In this document: piece by piece, positions 18,846-29,057 of the stretch
Numbering within the stretch: position 1 is the first letter of the stretch
How the letters are laid out: each line of letters starts with the position of its first letter
Assembly: GCF_019669085.1 (NCBI RefSeq)
Contig: NZ_AP024401.1
Span: 124,001-188,000 of the forward strand
DNA length: 64,000 nt
Reading direction: 5' to 3'
Source of the DNA: Borrelia sp. HM
GTDB lineage: Bacteria; Spirochaetota; Spirochaetia; Borreliales; Borreliaceae
Position numbers and translations under genes: made by a program
Notes under the pieces: model-generated
Databases searched by the model: none
Seen by the model: the letters and a program-made list of their open reading frames with translations, nothing else
Told to the model about the DNA's origin: nothing

Positions 18846-20726
18846 ATGCATAAAAATTTTGCTAACAATTTAAGATTAAATACAATTCTCATAGTTTCAC
18901 TAATAATAACATTATTAACTATTTATAAATATTTTATGCTAATGTCTTCTGCCAAAGAAATACCATATCTTCCTCAAAATACAAATTATATTTCAAGAAG
19001 AGGCAATATTTATGACAGAAATGGAAAAATAATAGCATTCTCTTCAAAATCACATTCAATAGGAACGGATCCAAATAAAATAAAAAATATCGTAAGTACA
19101 TCAGAAACCCTTGGTGCAATATTGAAAATTGAACCCCAAACACTAAAAAAAAAATTGTCCTTAAAAAAAGGGTTCATATATATAAAAAGAAAAATAAAAA
19201 GAGAAGAATCTGAATTAATTAAAAGAATTCAATCAGAAGGAAGATTAAAAGACATCGTACTATATCCAGACTATACAAGAATTTATCCATTTAAAGAACT
19301 AACAAGCAACATTACAGGTTTTGTTGGAACTGACAATATTGGGCTTACAGGTATTGAACTATCCTTAAATAGCCTATTAAACGAAGATTTGACCAAACAA
19401 AAATCTATAAACGAAAAGCTATACACAAATAACATATACTTAACAATAGACATAGACCTGCAAAAAAATATAAATCAAATAGCAAAAAAATACTTTAAAG
19501 AAAACCAACCTGAAAACATGATTGCTATAGTAATGGATGCCAAGAATGGAGAAATTTTATCAATGCTTCAACTTCCACAATATGATGCCAATCATTATTC
19601 AAATTATCCTAAAGAAATATGGAATAATTTTGCAACCGCTCTCACCTATGAACCTGGAAGTATTAATAAAATTTTTACAGTAGCTATTTTATTAGAGAGT
19701 GGATTATTAAAATCAAATGAAAAATTCCTAGATAACGGTATATACCAAAAAAAATTTAAATCAGGTGAAATAGTTACAATAAAAACTCTAAATCCTCCTT
19801 ATGACTATATCGATCCTAGTGGGATCCTCATTTATTCATCTAATGTAGGAATAGCTCACATTACAGATAAAGTAAGTAACGAATATTTTTATAACAAATT
19901 AATAGATTTTGGCTTTGGAGAAAAAGTTGGATTTCCTTTCCCTGGAGAGACAAAAGGCCTCCTAACTCACCATTCAAAATGGTCAGGACGAAGCAAAGCT
20001 ACAATTGGCTTTGGACAAGAAATAGGAGTATCTGCTATTCAAATATTACAAGCTGCTAGCATACTAAGCAATGATGGAATTATGTTAAAACCTAAAATAA
20101 TAAAAGAAATAAGTGATGAAGGAGGAAATGTAATTCAAAAATTTCAAAAAGAAGAACTTAAAAAAGTAATATCTACTCATACAGCAAAAGAAGTATTAAA
20201 AATGATGCGAGAAGTTGTAAATAAAGGAGGCATACCAAATCTTAAAATGAAAAATTTAAGCATTTCTGCAAAAAGTGGAACTTCTCAGGTAATTGATAAA
20301 AATACAGGCAAATATTCAGAAGAAGATTATACATCCTCAATACTTGTAATATATCCTACAGAAAATCCTAAATACATCATATATATTGTATACAGATATC
20401 CTAAAAAAATAATATATGGAACACGAATTGCTGCTCCAATGGCAAAAGAAATAATAGAATTAATTGAAAATCAAAATAATAAAAATGCATACAATAAAAT
20501 TAAAATTTCTCCAAAAATTAGCATACCAAAAGTTACAATTAAACACGAAACAAAGGAAATCCTGCCAAACTTTAAAGGGTTGTCAAAAAGAGATCTGATG
20601 CAAATTTTAAAAAACTATACAAACATAAAAATTGAAATCAAAGGCAATGGCTTTGTATATAAACAATCTCATACACCTAATACAAAATTAAAAGATATCA
20701 ATAAGCTTGAAATAACTCTAAAATAA
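18846..20726 (+). CDS. Class B penicillin-binding protein with C-terminal PASTA domain
   Basis: Peptidoglycan transpeptidase of the FtsI/PBP2 type anchored in the inner membrane. After a short cytoplasmic tail there is one transmembrane helix (about residues 13-32), then the class B dimerisation region (RRGNIYDRNGKIIA). The transpeptidase domain has all three motifs: SxxK as SINK (in YEPGSINKIFT), SxN as SSN, and KSGTS. The last ~60 residues are a PASTA domain (LPNFKGLSKRDLMQILKNY). ATG at 18846, with a TTG just before it at 18843. FtsI is the likeliest role but a second class B enzyme elsewhere could compete. It ends one base before the convergent acyl-CoA synthetase gene. Confidence 0.92.
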   Translation: MHKNFANNLRLNTILIVSLIITLLTIYKYFMLMSSAKEIPYLPQNTNYISRRGNIYDRNGKIIAFSSKSHSIGTDPNKIKNIVSTSETLGAILKIEPQTLKKKLSLKKGFIYIKRKIKREESELIKRIQSEGRLKDIVLYPDYTRIYPFKELTSNITGFVGTDNIGLTGIELSLNSLLNEDLTKQKSINEKLYTNNIYLTIDIDLQKNINQIAKKYFKENQPENMIAIVMDAKNGEILSMLQLPQYDANHYSNYPKEIWNNFATALTYEPGSINKIFTVAILLESGLLKSNEKFLDNGIYQKKFKSGEIVTIKTLNPPYDYIDPSGILIYSSNVGIAHITDKVSNEYFYNKLIDFGFGEKVGFPFPGETKGLLTHHSKWSGRSKATIGFGQEIGVSAIQILQAASILSNDGIMLKPKIIKEISDEGGNVIQKFQKEELKKVISTHTAKEVLKMMREVVNKGGIPNLKMKNLSISAKSGTSQVIDKNTGKYSEEDYTSSILVIYPTENPKYIIYIVYRYPKKIIYGTRIAAPMAKEIIELIENQNNKNAYNKIKISPKISIPKVTIKHETKEILPNFKGLSKRDLMQILKNYTNIKIEIKGNGFVYKQSHTPNTKLKDINKLEITLK

Positions 20727-20727
20727 T

Positions 20728-22623
20728 TTAAGAAAATAAATTTTTTATCTCATTTCTATAAAAATCTAAAATATAATTACGTTTAACATCCATCTTAATA
20801 GACATCTCTTTACCTATCTCAAAAGGCTTTTCTAAAAGAACAAACTTTAATATTTGTTCAAAAGGTTTAAATCCATTAGCTCTATTAACAAGCTTGTTTA
20901 TCTCATCACTAATAGCTTTAAGGACAATGTTATTTGCAACAATTTGTTGCCTATTTTGAGCATCAAAAATTTTCTGACCAATGCTCTCTAAATATTTATT
21001 TATTTCATCAAAATTAGGAAGAATTAATGCTCCTAAAAATTTTTGATCCTGACCCACAACAACTGCTTTTTCAATCAATAATGATTCTTCAAGCTTAATT
21101 TCAATTGGCACAGGTTCAATATTCTCTCCATTGTTTAAAACAATAGTATCTTTTTCTCGCCCTATTATCTGAACAACATTATCCTTTGACAAATTAACAA
21201 TATCACCTGTATTTAAAAATCCATCAGGCCCAATAACCCGACTAGTAGCATTTTTATCTTGATAATACCCAATCATAACTTGAGGACCCTTAATAAATAA
21301 AATCCCCTTACCTGGCTTACTAAGCTTATTACCATTTTCATCCCTAATCTCAGCAACAGTTTCAGGCAACACTTTACCACAAGTACCAAGAATTAACTTT
21401 CCATACTTATTAGATGCAACACCTGGAGATGCCTCTGTTAATCCATAAGCATTAGCAAGATTAATGCCAATCGCATTAAAAAATCTAACAATAGATAAAG
21501 ACATACTGCCCCCACCAGTAATCCCAACAATAAAATTATTGCCCAAAAATTTTCTTATCCTTTTAAAGATAAGAAAATCTCCCAAACTTCTAAGTGGAAA
21601 TAAAACTACCAAACCCAAAATTCCTAAAAATTTTTTTATAGGTACCAATAAATCAAAGCCATTATTAGGGTATAATCCTAAAACTATTCTATGACAAATA
21701 TCATATAAACATGCTACTTTAACAAAAGTACTAAATAATAATCTTGCTAAAAATGACTTCTTGGAAACTTCCTTGAGTATATTATGCCTTATTGCAATCC
21801 AAAGTCTAGGAACAGCAGCAAGATAATGAGGATTAATATTTTTAATATCATCAAGTATAATCCTTGGAACAATACTTGAAAATAAACAAGTCATACCTTT
21901 AAGAAAAATATTATAAGAAAAAGATCTCTGAAATGAATGCCAAATTGGTAAAATACACATAAATATTTGTCCCTCACTAGCATTAACCATCCGACTAAAA
22001 CTAGATACCTGATAAAGAAAATTAGCATGAGAAAGCATTACTCCTTTAGGTTCCCCTGTGGTACCAGAAGTATATATTATTGTTGCCATATCATCAGGAC
22101 TAATATCATTTACAATTTCAATAATCTTCACATCTTGTCTTGCATCATCTCCAATTGAAAGAGACTCTTTATAAGTATAAATTTTAAAATCACTAAAACG
22201 TTTTTTATCGTTTTCACTTAAATCGTCAATAGTAATAATGATAGGCTTAATTTTCAAGTTAACATGCATAATCAAATCAAGAATATTTAGATTTTCCACT
22301 ATTATTATATTTGGCATAACAGCATTAATGATTACTTCAGCCTCAAAAGGAGTAATATCAGTTCCTTTTGGAACATCTACAGCACCTAAAGCTAAAATTG
22401 CAAAATCTATAACACTCCATTCAATTCTATTCTCAGAACAAATAAATACTTTATCTTGATATCCCAAGCCCATTTTTTTTAAGAATGATGCAAATTTCAA
22501 AACATTATTCTTTAACTCCTCATAAGTAACTTTGAAATAATCTTTATTACTTACTCTATATATTTGTGCAATTTTACTGTTATGCTTTTCAGCAATTTCA
22601 AAAAAAGCTTTTACTAAAGACAT
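20728..22623 (-). CDS. Long-chain fatty-acid--CoA ligase (AMP-binding)
   Basis: Activates fatty acids to acyl-CoA through an acyl-adenylate; important in Borrelia, which salvages host fatty acids. The ATP-binding motif IIYTSGTTGEPKGVMLSH, the AYGLTEASPG motif, DGFLNTGDIV and the C-terminal GREKDTIVLNNGENI are all present. 631 aa fits the FadD15/bacterial long-chain subgroup, which carries an insertion with hydrophobic helices before the AYGLTE motif (residues ~300-345). Borrelia carry more than one such gene, so the exact substrate is open. ATG start with a modest GAG SD. Confidence 0.93.
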   Translation of the reverse strand: MSLVKAFFEIAEKHNSKIAQIYRVSNKDYFKVTYEELKNNVLKFASFLKKMGLGYQDKVFICSENRIEWSVIDFAILALGAVDVPKGTDITPFEAEVIINAVMPNIIIVENLNILDLIMHVNLKIKPIIITIDDLSENDKKRFSDFKIYTYKESLSIGDDARQDVKIIEIVNDISPDDMATIIYTSGTTGEPKGVMLSHANFLYQVSSFSRMVNASEGQIFMCILPIWHSFQRSFSYNIFLKGMTCLFSSIVPRIILDDIKNINPHYLAAVPRLWIAIRHNILKEVSKKSFLARLLFSTFVKVACLYDICHRIVLGLYPNNGFDLLVPIKKFLGILGLVVLFPLRSLGDFLIFKRIRKFLGNNFIVGITGGGSMSLSIVRFFNAIGINLANAYGLTEASPGVASNKYGKLILGTCGKVLPETVAEIRDENGNKLSKPGKGILFIKGPQVMIGYYQDKNATSRVIGPDGFLNTGDIVNLSKDNVVQIIGREKDTIVLNNGENIEPVPIEIKLEESLLIEKAVVVGQDQKFLGALILPNFDEINKYLESIGQKIFDAQNRQQIVANNIVLKAISDEINKLVNRANGFKPFEQILKFVLLEKPFEIGKEMSIKMDVKRNYILDFYRNEIKNLFS

Positions 22624-22672
22624 ATCACTCTACTCTATCTCACACCTAAATAACACTTATAATGCTAGTAAT

Positions 22673-22681
22673 ATTATAACA
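22673..22681 (-). promoter_or_regulatory. Extended -10 promoter candidate for the acyl-CoA ligase gene
   Basis: On the minus strand the sequence reads TGTTATAAT, an exact TGnTATAAT extended -10 element, about 50 bases before the ligase start codon. No good -35 hexamer is seen, which extended -10 promoters tolerate. Confidence 0.42.
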
Positions 22682-22768
22682 CTCAAAACAATAAAATCCT
22701 AATTTAAACTTTAATTGACTTGTGTAATATTTCAAAATATTTATTTATATCATTAAGAATAAAAAAAG

Positions 22769-23062
22769 CTAATTGCCTATAATAAAAAATTTAATTCCTT
22801 CAGTAGGGTATTCTTGTTTTAAAATATCAACAATACTTCTTAATCTCTCTATAACAATTAATTTCTCAGTATAAATTATAAGAATAAAATTTTCCCCTGG
22901 CCAAACCCCATCACCTTGCTTTTTACCCTTTCTTCCTTTACCATGAACGTCATATATTTGAGAATAATATATATTTTCACCAAAATCATTTTCTATCCTA
23001 TTAATATGTTCATGAAGATCAAACTCTAAAGACAGATTAGAAATTATTTCTACTCTATACAC
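22769..23062 (-). CDS. Small RND-efflux-associated protein
   Basis: A 97-aa protein with a beta-alpha-beta look (YRVEIISNLSLEFD; FILIIYTEKLIVIERLRSIV; IKFFIIGN) and a conserved-looking glycine- and charge-rich loop, YDVHGKGRKGKKQGDGVWPG. It resembles the PII-like small proteins encoded next to RND transporters (the PG0541-type family, from memory). GTG start, with AGGAGGG just upstream. It follows the RND pump gene by 8 bp, so it is almost certainly co-transcribed; a regulatory role for the pump is inference. Confidence 0.75.
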   Translation of the reverse strand: MYRVEIISNLSLEFDLHEHINRIENDFGENIYYSQIYDVHGKGRKGKKQGDGVWPGENFILIIYTEKLIVIERLRSIVDILKQEYPTEGIKFFIIGN

Positions 23063-23070
23063 ATACCCTC

Positions 23071-26000
23071 CTAGTCTTCATTCTCATCAATAAAAAGATT
23101 ATTAAAATTACTCTTAGTCTTAGCTTTGTCCTTAATATTATTTTTGGGAATATCCATGTCATTTGCGCCTTGATCGTTATTTAAAGAACTCTTAACACAT
23201 TTTTTAGAATTAATTCTGCCAATAACAACAAAAAATTTAAAAAGAATGAAATTCTTTACAGAAAGATTAGAAAAAATTTCAAAAATCATAGGAATAAAAA
23301 ATAAAGTCAATAACGTACTAGCAATCATTCCACCAATAAAGGTAAAAGCAATTGATCTTACAAAAGCATTCTCACTTGAATCTGAGAACGCAAGAGGAGA
23401 TAGCCCAATTATTGATGTTAAGGCAGACATTAAAATTGGTCTAAATCTAGAACGACCTGCTTCAAGCACAGATTCTCTAAGACTAAATCCCCTTTTAATC
23501 AATAAATTAATGTAATCTACAAGCACAATACCTGTATTAACAACAATCCCAACAAGCATAAGCATACCAACAGCAGTAAAAACAGAAACATGTTCTCCTG
23601 ATATAAAATAAATCAGTGAAACACCTATTAATGTTAATGGTATTGTAAAAAGGATAATGAATGGCTTTAATAGAGACTCAAATTGTGCTGCCATAACTCC
23701 AAATACAAGCAAAATAGCCATAAAAATTAGTATTATAAAATGCTGTATATACTTCACAAATGAGCTGTATTCTCCTTCAAACTTAACTAAAATATCATCC
23801 TTTTTGGGAACCTTATTAGTTACAAAATCTACTACATTTTTTGTAATCAAAGCTAGATTTTCATTTGGAGAAATATTTGATGTAAGTGTAACTACTAAAG
23901 ATTGATTTTCCCTTACAATATCATCAAATCCTTTTGTTTTCTTAATCCTCACTATTGAAGATATAGGAATTTTAATACCAGCTGAATTCATAACAAACAT
24001 TTTATCCAAATCACTCAAACTAACAATATTGCCTCTATCAAGCTTAAGAACAATATCATAATTTATTCCGTCTTGATTATATTTTCCTAATAAAAGTCCA
24101 TCAATATTACTCTTAATCTCTTTTGAAAGCTCTTGTAGGCTAATTCCATAAGAATAAGCCTTTTCTCGATCTATTTCTATCTCAATCTGAAGATTTTCTT
24201 TTATGTCAAGCTTGGGATTAACAAGTTGTTTGGGAAATTGTTTCTTTAAAAGACTAACTAACAACTTCCCATATCCTATTGCATACTCAAAATCAGAAGC
24301 AATAATTTTAATATCAATAGAAGCACCACCACCATAAGCAGTTCTTTCTGATGAAGTATTAAAAATAAGGTCAGGATAAAGGTTTTTAACACGTTCTAAA
24401 ACTTTATACTTAATATTTCTTTCTTCCTTAATAAGTCTTCTACTATTCTCTTCCTCTAAGGAAAATGTGAAGCTAAAGAAAAAATTTTTTGGACTTACTG
24501 AAGACCGAATACTCTTATAACCTTTAATTTCACTTTTCAAAATTTCTAAAACTTTATCTGAATAAAATTTTGAAATTTCCAAGTTCTTTTCATTAGGAAA
24601 GCTAAAATCAAAATTCATAGAAGAAGAATGAATTTCAGGAAGAAAAGATACCTTTAAAAAAGGCAATAAAACCAAACTTAAAATAAAACTAAAAAGAACA
24701 ATAAGCGAAAAAATTATTTTGTGAATTAAAACATATTTTAGCAACTTAAGATAAAGCTTTTCAGAAAACAAATAAATCCCATAAAAAAAACTATCAACCT
24801 TTCTAATAAATTTATTCTTGATGGGTTTTTGAAAAGTAGTATAAAGTCCAACATAATAACTTGAAAGAACGGGAACTAAAAAAACTGCAACAAATAAAGA
24901 GGCTGCCAAAGATACAACAACAGTAAAAACAAAATCCCTAATAAAATCACCTATTAAATCTAATTCAGCCTTAAAAATAAGCATAGGAAGAAACACACAA
25001 ATTGATGTTAAAGTTGCAGCCATAATGGGCAACATCACTTCTTGTGTTCCAAAAATAGCAGATGAAATGAGTTTGGCTCCTTTTTGTCTATATTTATAGA
25101 TATTATCTATTACAACAATAGAGCAATCTACAAGCATACCAACACTCAAAGCAAGACCTGAAAGACTCATAACATTTAATGAAATATCTGCAAAATACAT
25201 TAAAAAAAAAGTAAAAACAATAGCAAATGGTATGGCAATTCCAATAATAATAGTTGCTCTAAGACTTCTTAAAAAGAAAAAAATAATGCATAATGAAAGC
25301 AATGCACCAGAATAAGCTGCATTAGAAACAGACAAAATAGACTTTTTAATAAACTCAGAAGCATCATGAAAAACATCTAAAGATATATCCTTTGGAAGTG
25401 TAAGCTTTGTTTTTTCAATCTCTGCTTTTATTTCATCTGAAACAATAACTAAATTTGCATCACTTTGTTTTTTGATAGATATATTAATAGAAGGCTTACC
25501 ATTATAATGAACATAAGTTTGTAAATCATCAAAGACCATCTTAATATTTGCAATATCCCTTAATCTAATTTGAGCAAGAGAACTACCATCTAAAACATAA
25601 GTACTTGGATTTTTATAAGAAATAACTACATCTCCCAAGTCCTTAAACGAACTAAATTCTCCAGATACTTGTGCTTGATATCGCAAATCATTGTCTAATA
25701 ACTTACCAACTGAAAATCCAAAATTTTGAGACAAAATAAACGGCGCTATTTTTGATAAAGTAAGTCCATACGCCTCCAACCTATTTGGAGAAACCTCAAC
25801 TAAAACTCGTTTAGTCTCCCCTCCATTAACCTCTATACTTCCAACTCCATTAATCCTTCCCAATTTAGGCTTAATAATATTATCCACATATCTCTTAAGT
25901 TCTATAAGGGGTCTATCTGCATATAAAACAAATGATAATACTTCTAAATCTGTTGGATTACTTCTATAAACTTTGGGTAATCTTGCTTTTTCAGGAAGCA

Positions 26001-26355
26001 AACTTTTTGAAACCTCAATTGCATCCCTTATCCCATTTAGAGCTAAATCTACATTGGTTCCACGATAAAATTGAACGTAAATACTGCTACCACCTTTAAA
26101 AGAAATACTTTTTATTGTTTGCACATTATTTATTAAGCCCAGATTGCTCTCTAAAACACTAGTTACTGTCTTTTCAATTTCTTGAGCAGATACTCCTTCC
26201 CCATCATAGACAGTATAAATAGCTAAATTATTGTCTTCAACAACAGGTAGCAAATCCATTTTTAATCTTGAAAAAGCATAAATGCTAATTACAATCAATA
26301 ACGAAAATAATATTAACATCGTTATTGGCCTACCAACAACCTTTTTTATTAACAT
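23071..26355 (-). CDS. besB: RND efflux pump, inner-membrane permease (BesB-like)
   Basis: Proton-driven AcrB-type permease of 1094 aa. The first helix (ITMLILFSLLIVISIYAF) and the two repeated sets of transmembrane helices around residues 345-540 and 880-1040 are evident, with large periplasmic loops between. Typical RND stretches include GLALSVGMLVDCSIVVIDNIY (TM4, charged residue for proton relay) and LVGIVVNTGIVLVDYIN. It lies in the order besC-besA-besB-small protein, the BesABC system reported in B. burgdorferi for drug export. ATG start, 16 bp after besA. Confidence 0.94.
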   Translation of the reverse strand: MLIKKVVGRPITMLILFSLLIVISIYAFSRLKMDLLPVVEDNNLAIYTVYDGEGVSAQEIEKTVTSVLESNLGLINNVQTIKSISFKGGSSIYVQFYRGTNVDLALNGIRDAIEVSKSLLPEKARLPKVYRSNPTDLEVLSFVLYADRPLIELKRYVDNIIKPKLGRINGVGSIEVNGGETKRVLVEVSPNRLEAYGLTLSKIAPFILSQNFGFSVGKLLDNDLRYQAQVSGEFSSFKDLGDVVISYKNPSTYVLDGSSLAQIRLRDIANIKMVFDDLQTYVHYNGKPSINISIKKQSDANLVIVSDEIKAEIEKTKLTLPKDISLDVFHDASEFIKKSILSVSNAAYSGALLSLCIIFFFLRSLRATIIIGIAIPFAIVFTFFLMYFADISLNVMSLSGLALSVGMLVDCSIVVIDNIYKYRQKGAKLISSAIFGTQEVMLPIMAATLTSICVFLPMLIFKAELDLIGDFIRDFVFTVVVSLAASLFVAVFLVPVLSSYYVGLYTTFQKPIKNKFIRKVDSFFYGIYLFSEKLYLKLLKYVLIHKIIFSLIVLFSFILSLVLLPFLKVSFLPEIHSSSMNFDFSFPNEKNLEISKFYSDKVLEILKSEIKGYKSIRSSVSPKNFFFSFTFSLEEENSRRLIKEERNIKYKVLERVKNLYPDLIFNTSSERTAYGGGASIDIKIIASDFEYAIGYGKLLVSLLKKQFPKQLVNPKLDIKENLQIEIEIDREKAYSYGISLQELSKEIKSNIDGLLLGKYNQDGINYDIVLKLDRGNIVSLSDLDKMFVMNSAGIKIPISSIVRIKKTKGFDDIVRENQSLVVTLTSNISPNENLALITKNVVDFVTNKVPKKDDILVKFEGEYSSFVKYIQHFIILIFMAILLVFGVMAAQFESLLKPFIILFTIPLTLIGVSLIYFISGEHVSVFTAVGMLMLVGIVVNTGIVLVDYINLLIKRGFSLRESVLEAGRSRFRPILMSALTSIIGLSPLAFSDSSENAFVRSIAFTFIGGMIASTLLTLFFIPMIFEIFSNLSVKNFILFKFFVVIGRINSKKCVKSSLNNDQGANDMDIPKNNIKDKAKTKSNFNNLFIDENED

Positions 26356-26371
26356 ACAAAAACCTCAAAAA

Positions 26372-27352
26372 TTAAACATTGTCTTCAACAGCAAGTCCAT
26401 CTTGAATGTCCACTATATCTACACCAACTCCATCAGAAAGAGAAGAAATACCCTCAATAACAATTAAATCATCAGCATTAACACCTTCTTTAATAGAGGC
26501 AATATCATCTACCTCGAAATCTATTATCGGAAAGACTCTTTCAACGGTTTTTTTAGCTTTATTTAACTTAAATACACAAAGTTTACCTTCTCGCTCAACA
26601 AATGCACGTCTTGGAATTTTGACCGCATTTTTTAAATGATTAGTAATAAGCTTGATCTTGGCAAACATACCAATAATCATTTTATTTTTATTATTTCCTA
26701 TAGGTTCAAGATATACTGCAGCAGTACGACTCTTAAAATCCAAAATAGGGGATACTTCTGAAACTTTTGCTTTAAATTTTTCATTCGGATAAGATTGAAG
26801 CTCAATAACAGCATCACTACCAACCTTAACATCCAAAACATATTTCTCAGAAATATGAGTCTTAATCTGAATTGTATCTATTTTACCTATTAAAGCTATA
26901 CTTTTTTGAGGTCTAACTGTTTCTTCAATTTTACAATTAACAGATAAAACATATCCAGAAATTGGGGTTATCACTGAACTTTTTAAATAAAAAGAACCCG
27001 GTTTTGAGGGATCAAGTACTGCAATTACTTGTCCTTTTTTTACATAATCTCCAAGCTTAATGTTAAGAGACACTATTTTACCCATAACACTTGGGAAAAC
27101 CTCGGATTTAACTTTCGTATCTATATCTCCATTTAAAGTAAGATAATTACTCAAAATCCCCCTTTGGGCTTTAATAAGAATAACTGGAAATTTATTAGAA
27201 GACTTATTGGAATTAGAAGGGATACTAATATCTTCTTGTAAACCATCATTAATAGCATTCTTACTACAAGAAAAATCCAATAACAAAGATAATAAAATTA
27301 AAAAAAATAAAAAATGTTTTAAATAAAATCGAATATTAAAAATAAAATACAA
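26372..27352 (-). CDS. besA: RND efflux periplasmic adaptor lipoprotein (BesA-like)
   Basis: Membrane-fusion protein linking the RND permease to the outer-membrane channel. It has a long hydrophobic signal with a lipobox (LLDFSC, Cys near residue 30). The lipoyl/biotinyl half-motifs are split by a very short hairpin (GDYVKKGQVIAVLDPSKPG ... VITPISGYVLSVNCKIEETV), followed by the beta-barrel and membrane-proximal domains. 326 aa, short for the family. TTG start at 27352 with AGGAGG six bases upstream. It is 13 bp after besC. Confidence 0.93.
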   Translation of the reverse strand: MYFIFNIRFYLKHFLFFLILLSLLLDFSCSKNAINDGLQEDISIPSNSNKSSNKFPVILIKAQRGILSNYLTLNGDIDTKVKSEVFPSVMGKIVSLNIKLGDYVKKGQVIAVLDPSKPGSFYLKSSVITPISGYVLSVNCKIEETVRPQKSIALIGKIDTIQIKTHISEKYVLDVKVGSDAVIELQSYPNEKFKAKVSEVSPILDFKSRTAAVYLEPIGNNKNKMIIGMFAKIKLITNHLKNAVKIPRRAFVEREGKLCVFKLNKAKKTVERVFPIIDFEVDDIASIKEGVNADDLIVIEGISSLSDGVGVDIVDIQDGLAVEDNV

Positions 27353-27365
27353 AAATATCCTCCTA

Positions 27366-28649
27366 TCAACTATCTAATTCACCTATTAACTCCTTATATT
27401 CAAGTATTATATTGGCATAATTTAGTTTATCTTTTATAAATTGCAAATCACTCTGTTTATAGGAAGTCTCGATGTCATTTAATTTCACAAGTTCTAAGGT
27501 ACCTTTATTAAAAGCCTTAAAAGCCATCTGATAATTCTTTTTAGATATTTCCAAATTTATCTTGGAATTATCTAAAATAGATTTATATAGTCTTACACTT
27601 TTACGCTTCTGAATAATATTAGATTTAAATTCACGAATCTTATTTTTTATTTGATTATCTAAAATATGTAACCGATAATCTTGCTCCCATATTCCTGCAA
27701 AACTCTTTGAAAATGGTAAAGTTTCACTCAAACTATAAGTTAATCCCAAAGAAACTTGAAAACCCTGATTGGAAAAATTACTAAAACCATTACTAAAAGA
27801 AACACCCCCAGGAGAATAAGACACTGAAAATGAAAATTTTGGCAAGAAAGTATCTAACCAAATACTATGAAGCATAGCTTTCATAATTTGAGCAGAACCA
27901 TTTAACTTTTTCAAGTCCAAAGACTCATTAAAATTTACTATTTTATCAAATAATGAAACATCTAATATTTCATCTGATAATTCTCCTATAGTCTCAAAAT
28001 CTTGAGCAACATCTAATCCTAATAATAATTTAAATTTTTCTTTTATCCCTTCAAACTCAATAATGTGCTGATCTAAATCAGGTTGAGACTTGCTATACTT
28101 TAATTTAGCATCAAGATAATCTATTTCAGAAATAATCCCATTCTTATAAGCAATACTTGCTTGCTCAAATTTAATTCTGCTATTTTCAAGCTGACTTTTC
28201 AAAACTTCAAAAATATTTTTGAAAGCTATTAATTTATTATATGTTTTAAGAACAGTTAACTTAATGTTTTGAATAACTTTTTCCCTGTTAAGTTTAAAAG
28301 CCTCATAATTAAGAATAGCAAGCTTAATTTTACTAAAATCAGATGCAGATATTAAAAAATTAGCAGAAATACCAAAACCTAACTGCCAAGGTGAACTACT
28401 TACTAAATTAGACATAAAAAATTGAGGACCTGAAAAACTTGTACTAATATTTAAATTTGGAATAAAAATATTCCAAGCAGTATCTCGATGTAATTTTTTT
28501 ATTTTTTCTTCGTACTCAGCATTTTTAATATCTAAACCGTTATTTAAAGCCATACGAACAGCATTTTCAACCGATATTTGCATAACCTCTGCATAAGATG
28601 AAAATGGAAAAATAAAAACTAGAATTAACTTCTTAATATTCACTTCCAC
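27366..28649 (-). CDS. besC: Outer-membrane efflux channel, TolC family (BesC-like)
   Basis: TolC-type channel of 427 aa. The N-terminal signal (KKLILVFIFPFSSYA) is followed by two repeats of the outer membrane efflux protein domain: NAVRMALNNGLDIKNAEYE starts the first, and long amphipathic helices (e.g. LENSRIKFEQASIAYKNGIISEIDYLDAK; SKKNYQMAFKAFNKGTLELV) carry the family's YxxGxxS/DxL pattern. GTG start at 28649 with AGGGGAG five bases upstream. First gene of the Bes operon. Confidence 0.92.
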   Translation of the reverse strand: MEVNIKKLILVFIFPFSSYAEVMQISVENAVRMALNNGLDIKNAEYEEKIKKLHRDTAWNIFIPNLNISTSFSGPQFFMSNLVSSSPWQLGFGISANFLISASDFSKIKLAILNYEAFKLNREKVIQNIKLTVLKTYNKLIAFKNIFEVLKSQLENSRIKFEQASIAYKNGIISEIDYLDAKLKYSKSQPDLDQHIIEFEGIKEKFKLLLGLDVAQDFETIGELSDEILDVSLFDKIVNFNESLDLKKLNGSAQIMKAMLHSIWLDTFLPKFSFSVSYSPGGVSFSNGFSNFSNQGFQVSLGLTYSLSETLPFSKSFAGIWEQDYRLHILDNQIKNKIREFKSNIIQKRKSVRLYKSILDNSKINLEISKKNYQMAFKAFNKGTLELVKLNDIETSYKQSDLQFIKDKLNYANIILEYKELIGELDS

Positions 28650-28760
28650 CCATACTCCCCTATAGATACATACACATACAGAAAAATATTTTGTATAAAA
28701 ATAACTAGTAAAATTACTATATCATAAATTTAATAAATATAATGATAAAATTACATTACT

Positions 28761-29057
28761 ATGATGAATATCTTAACGAAACTTTTACTAGTGCCTAACT
28801 TGGTACTTATATTATTAATTAAAATATATCAACAAACTTTTTCCAAAATTATTGGCTTTCAGTGCATATACAAACCCAGTTGTTCAAATTACGCATTAGA
28901 ATGTCTAAAACAATACAACATCATAACAGCTTCAATTCTAATTACACTAAGACTCATTAGATGCAATGCACTATTTAAAGGGGGTTTTGAAACAATATCA
29001 ATTCAAAATCCAATATTAAATTCATTAAAGGAATTTAAAAAAAGATTAATCAAATAA
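28761..29057 (+). CDS. yidD: Membrane protein insertion efficiency factor YidD
   Basis: Small amphipathic membrane-associated protein that assists YidC-dependent insertion. The family core is clear: [28 protein letters not shown], containing the conserved C-x(2)P-(S/T)CSxYA pattern, then the [14 protein letters not shown] segment (family RLxRCNPxxxGGxDP). 98 aa. ATG at 28761 or 28764, no clear SD. Its last 12 bp overlap the end of the convergent proX gene. Confidence 0.92.
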   Translation: MMNILTKLLLVPNLVLILLIKIYQQTFSKIIGFQCIYKPSCSNYALECLKQYNIITASILITLRLIRCNALFKGGFETISIQNPILNSLKEFKKRLIK

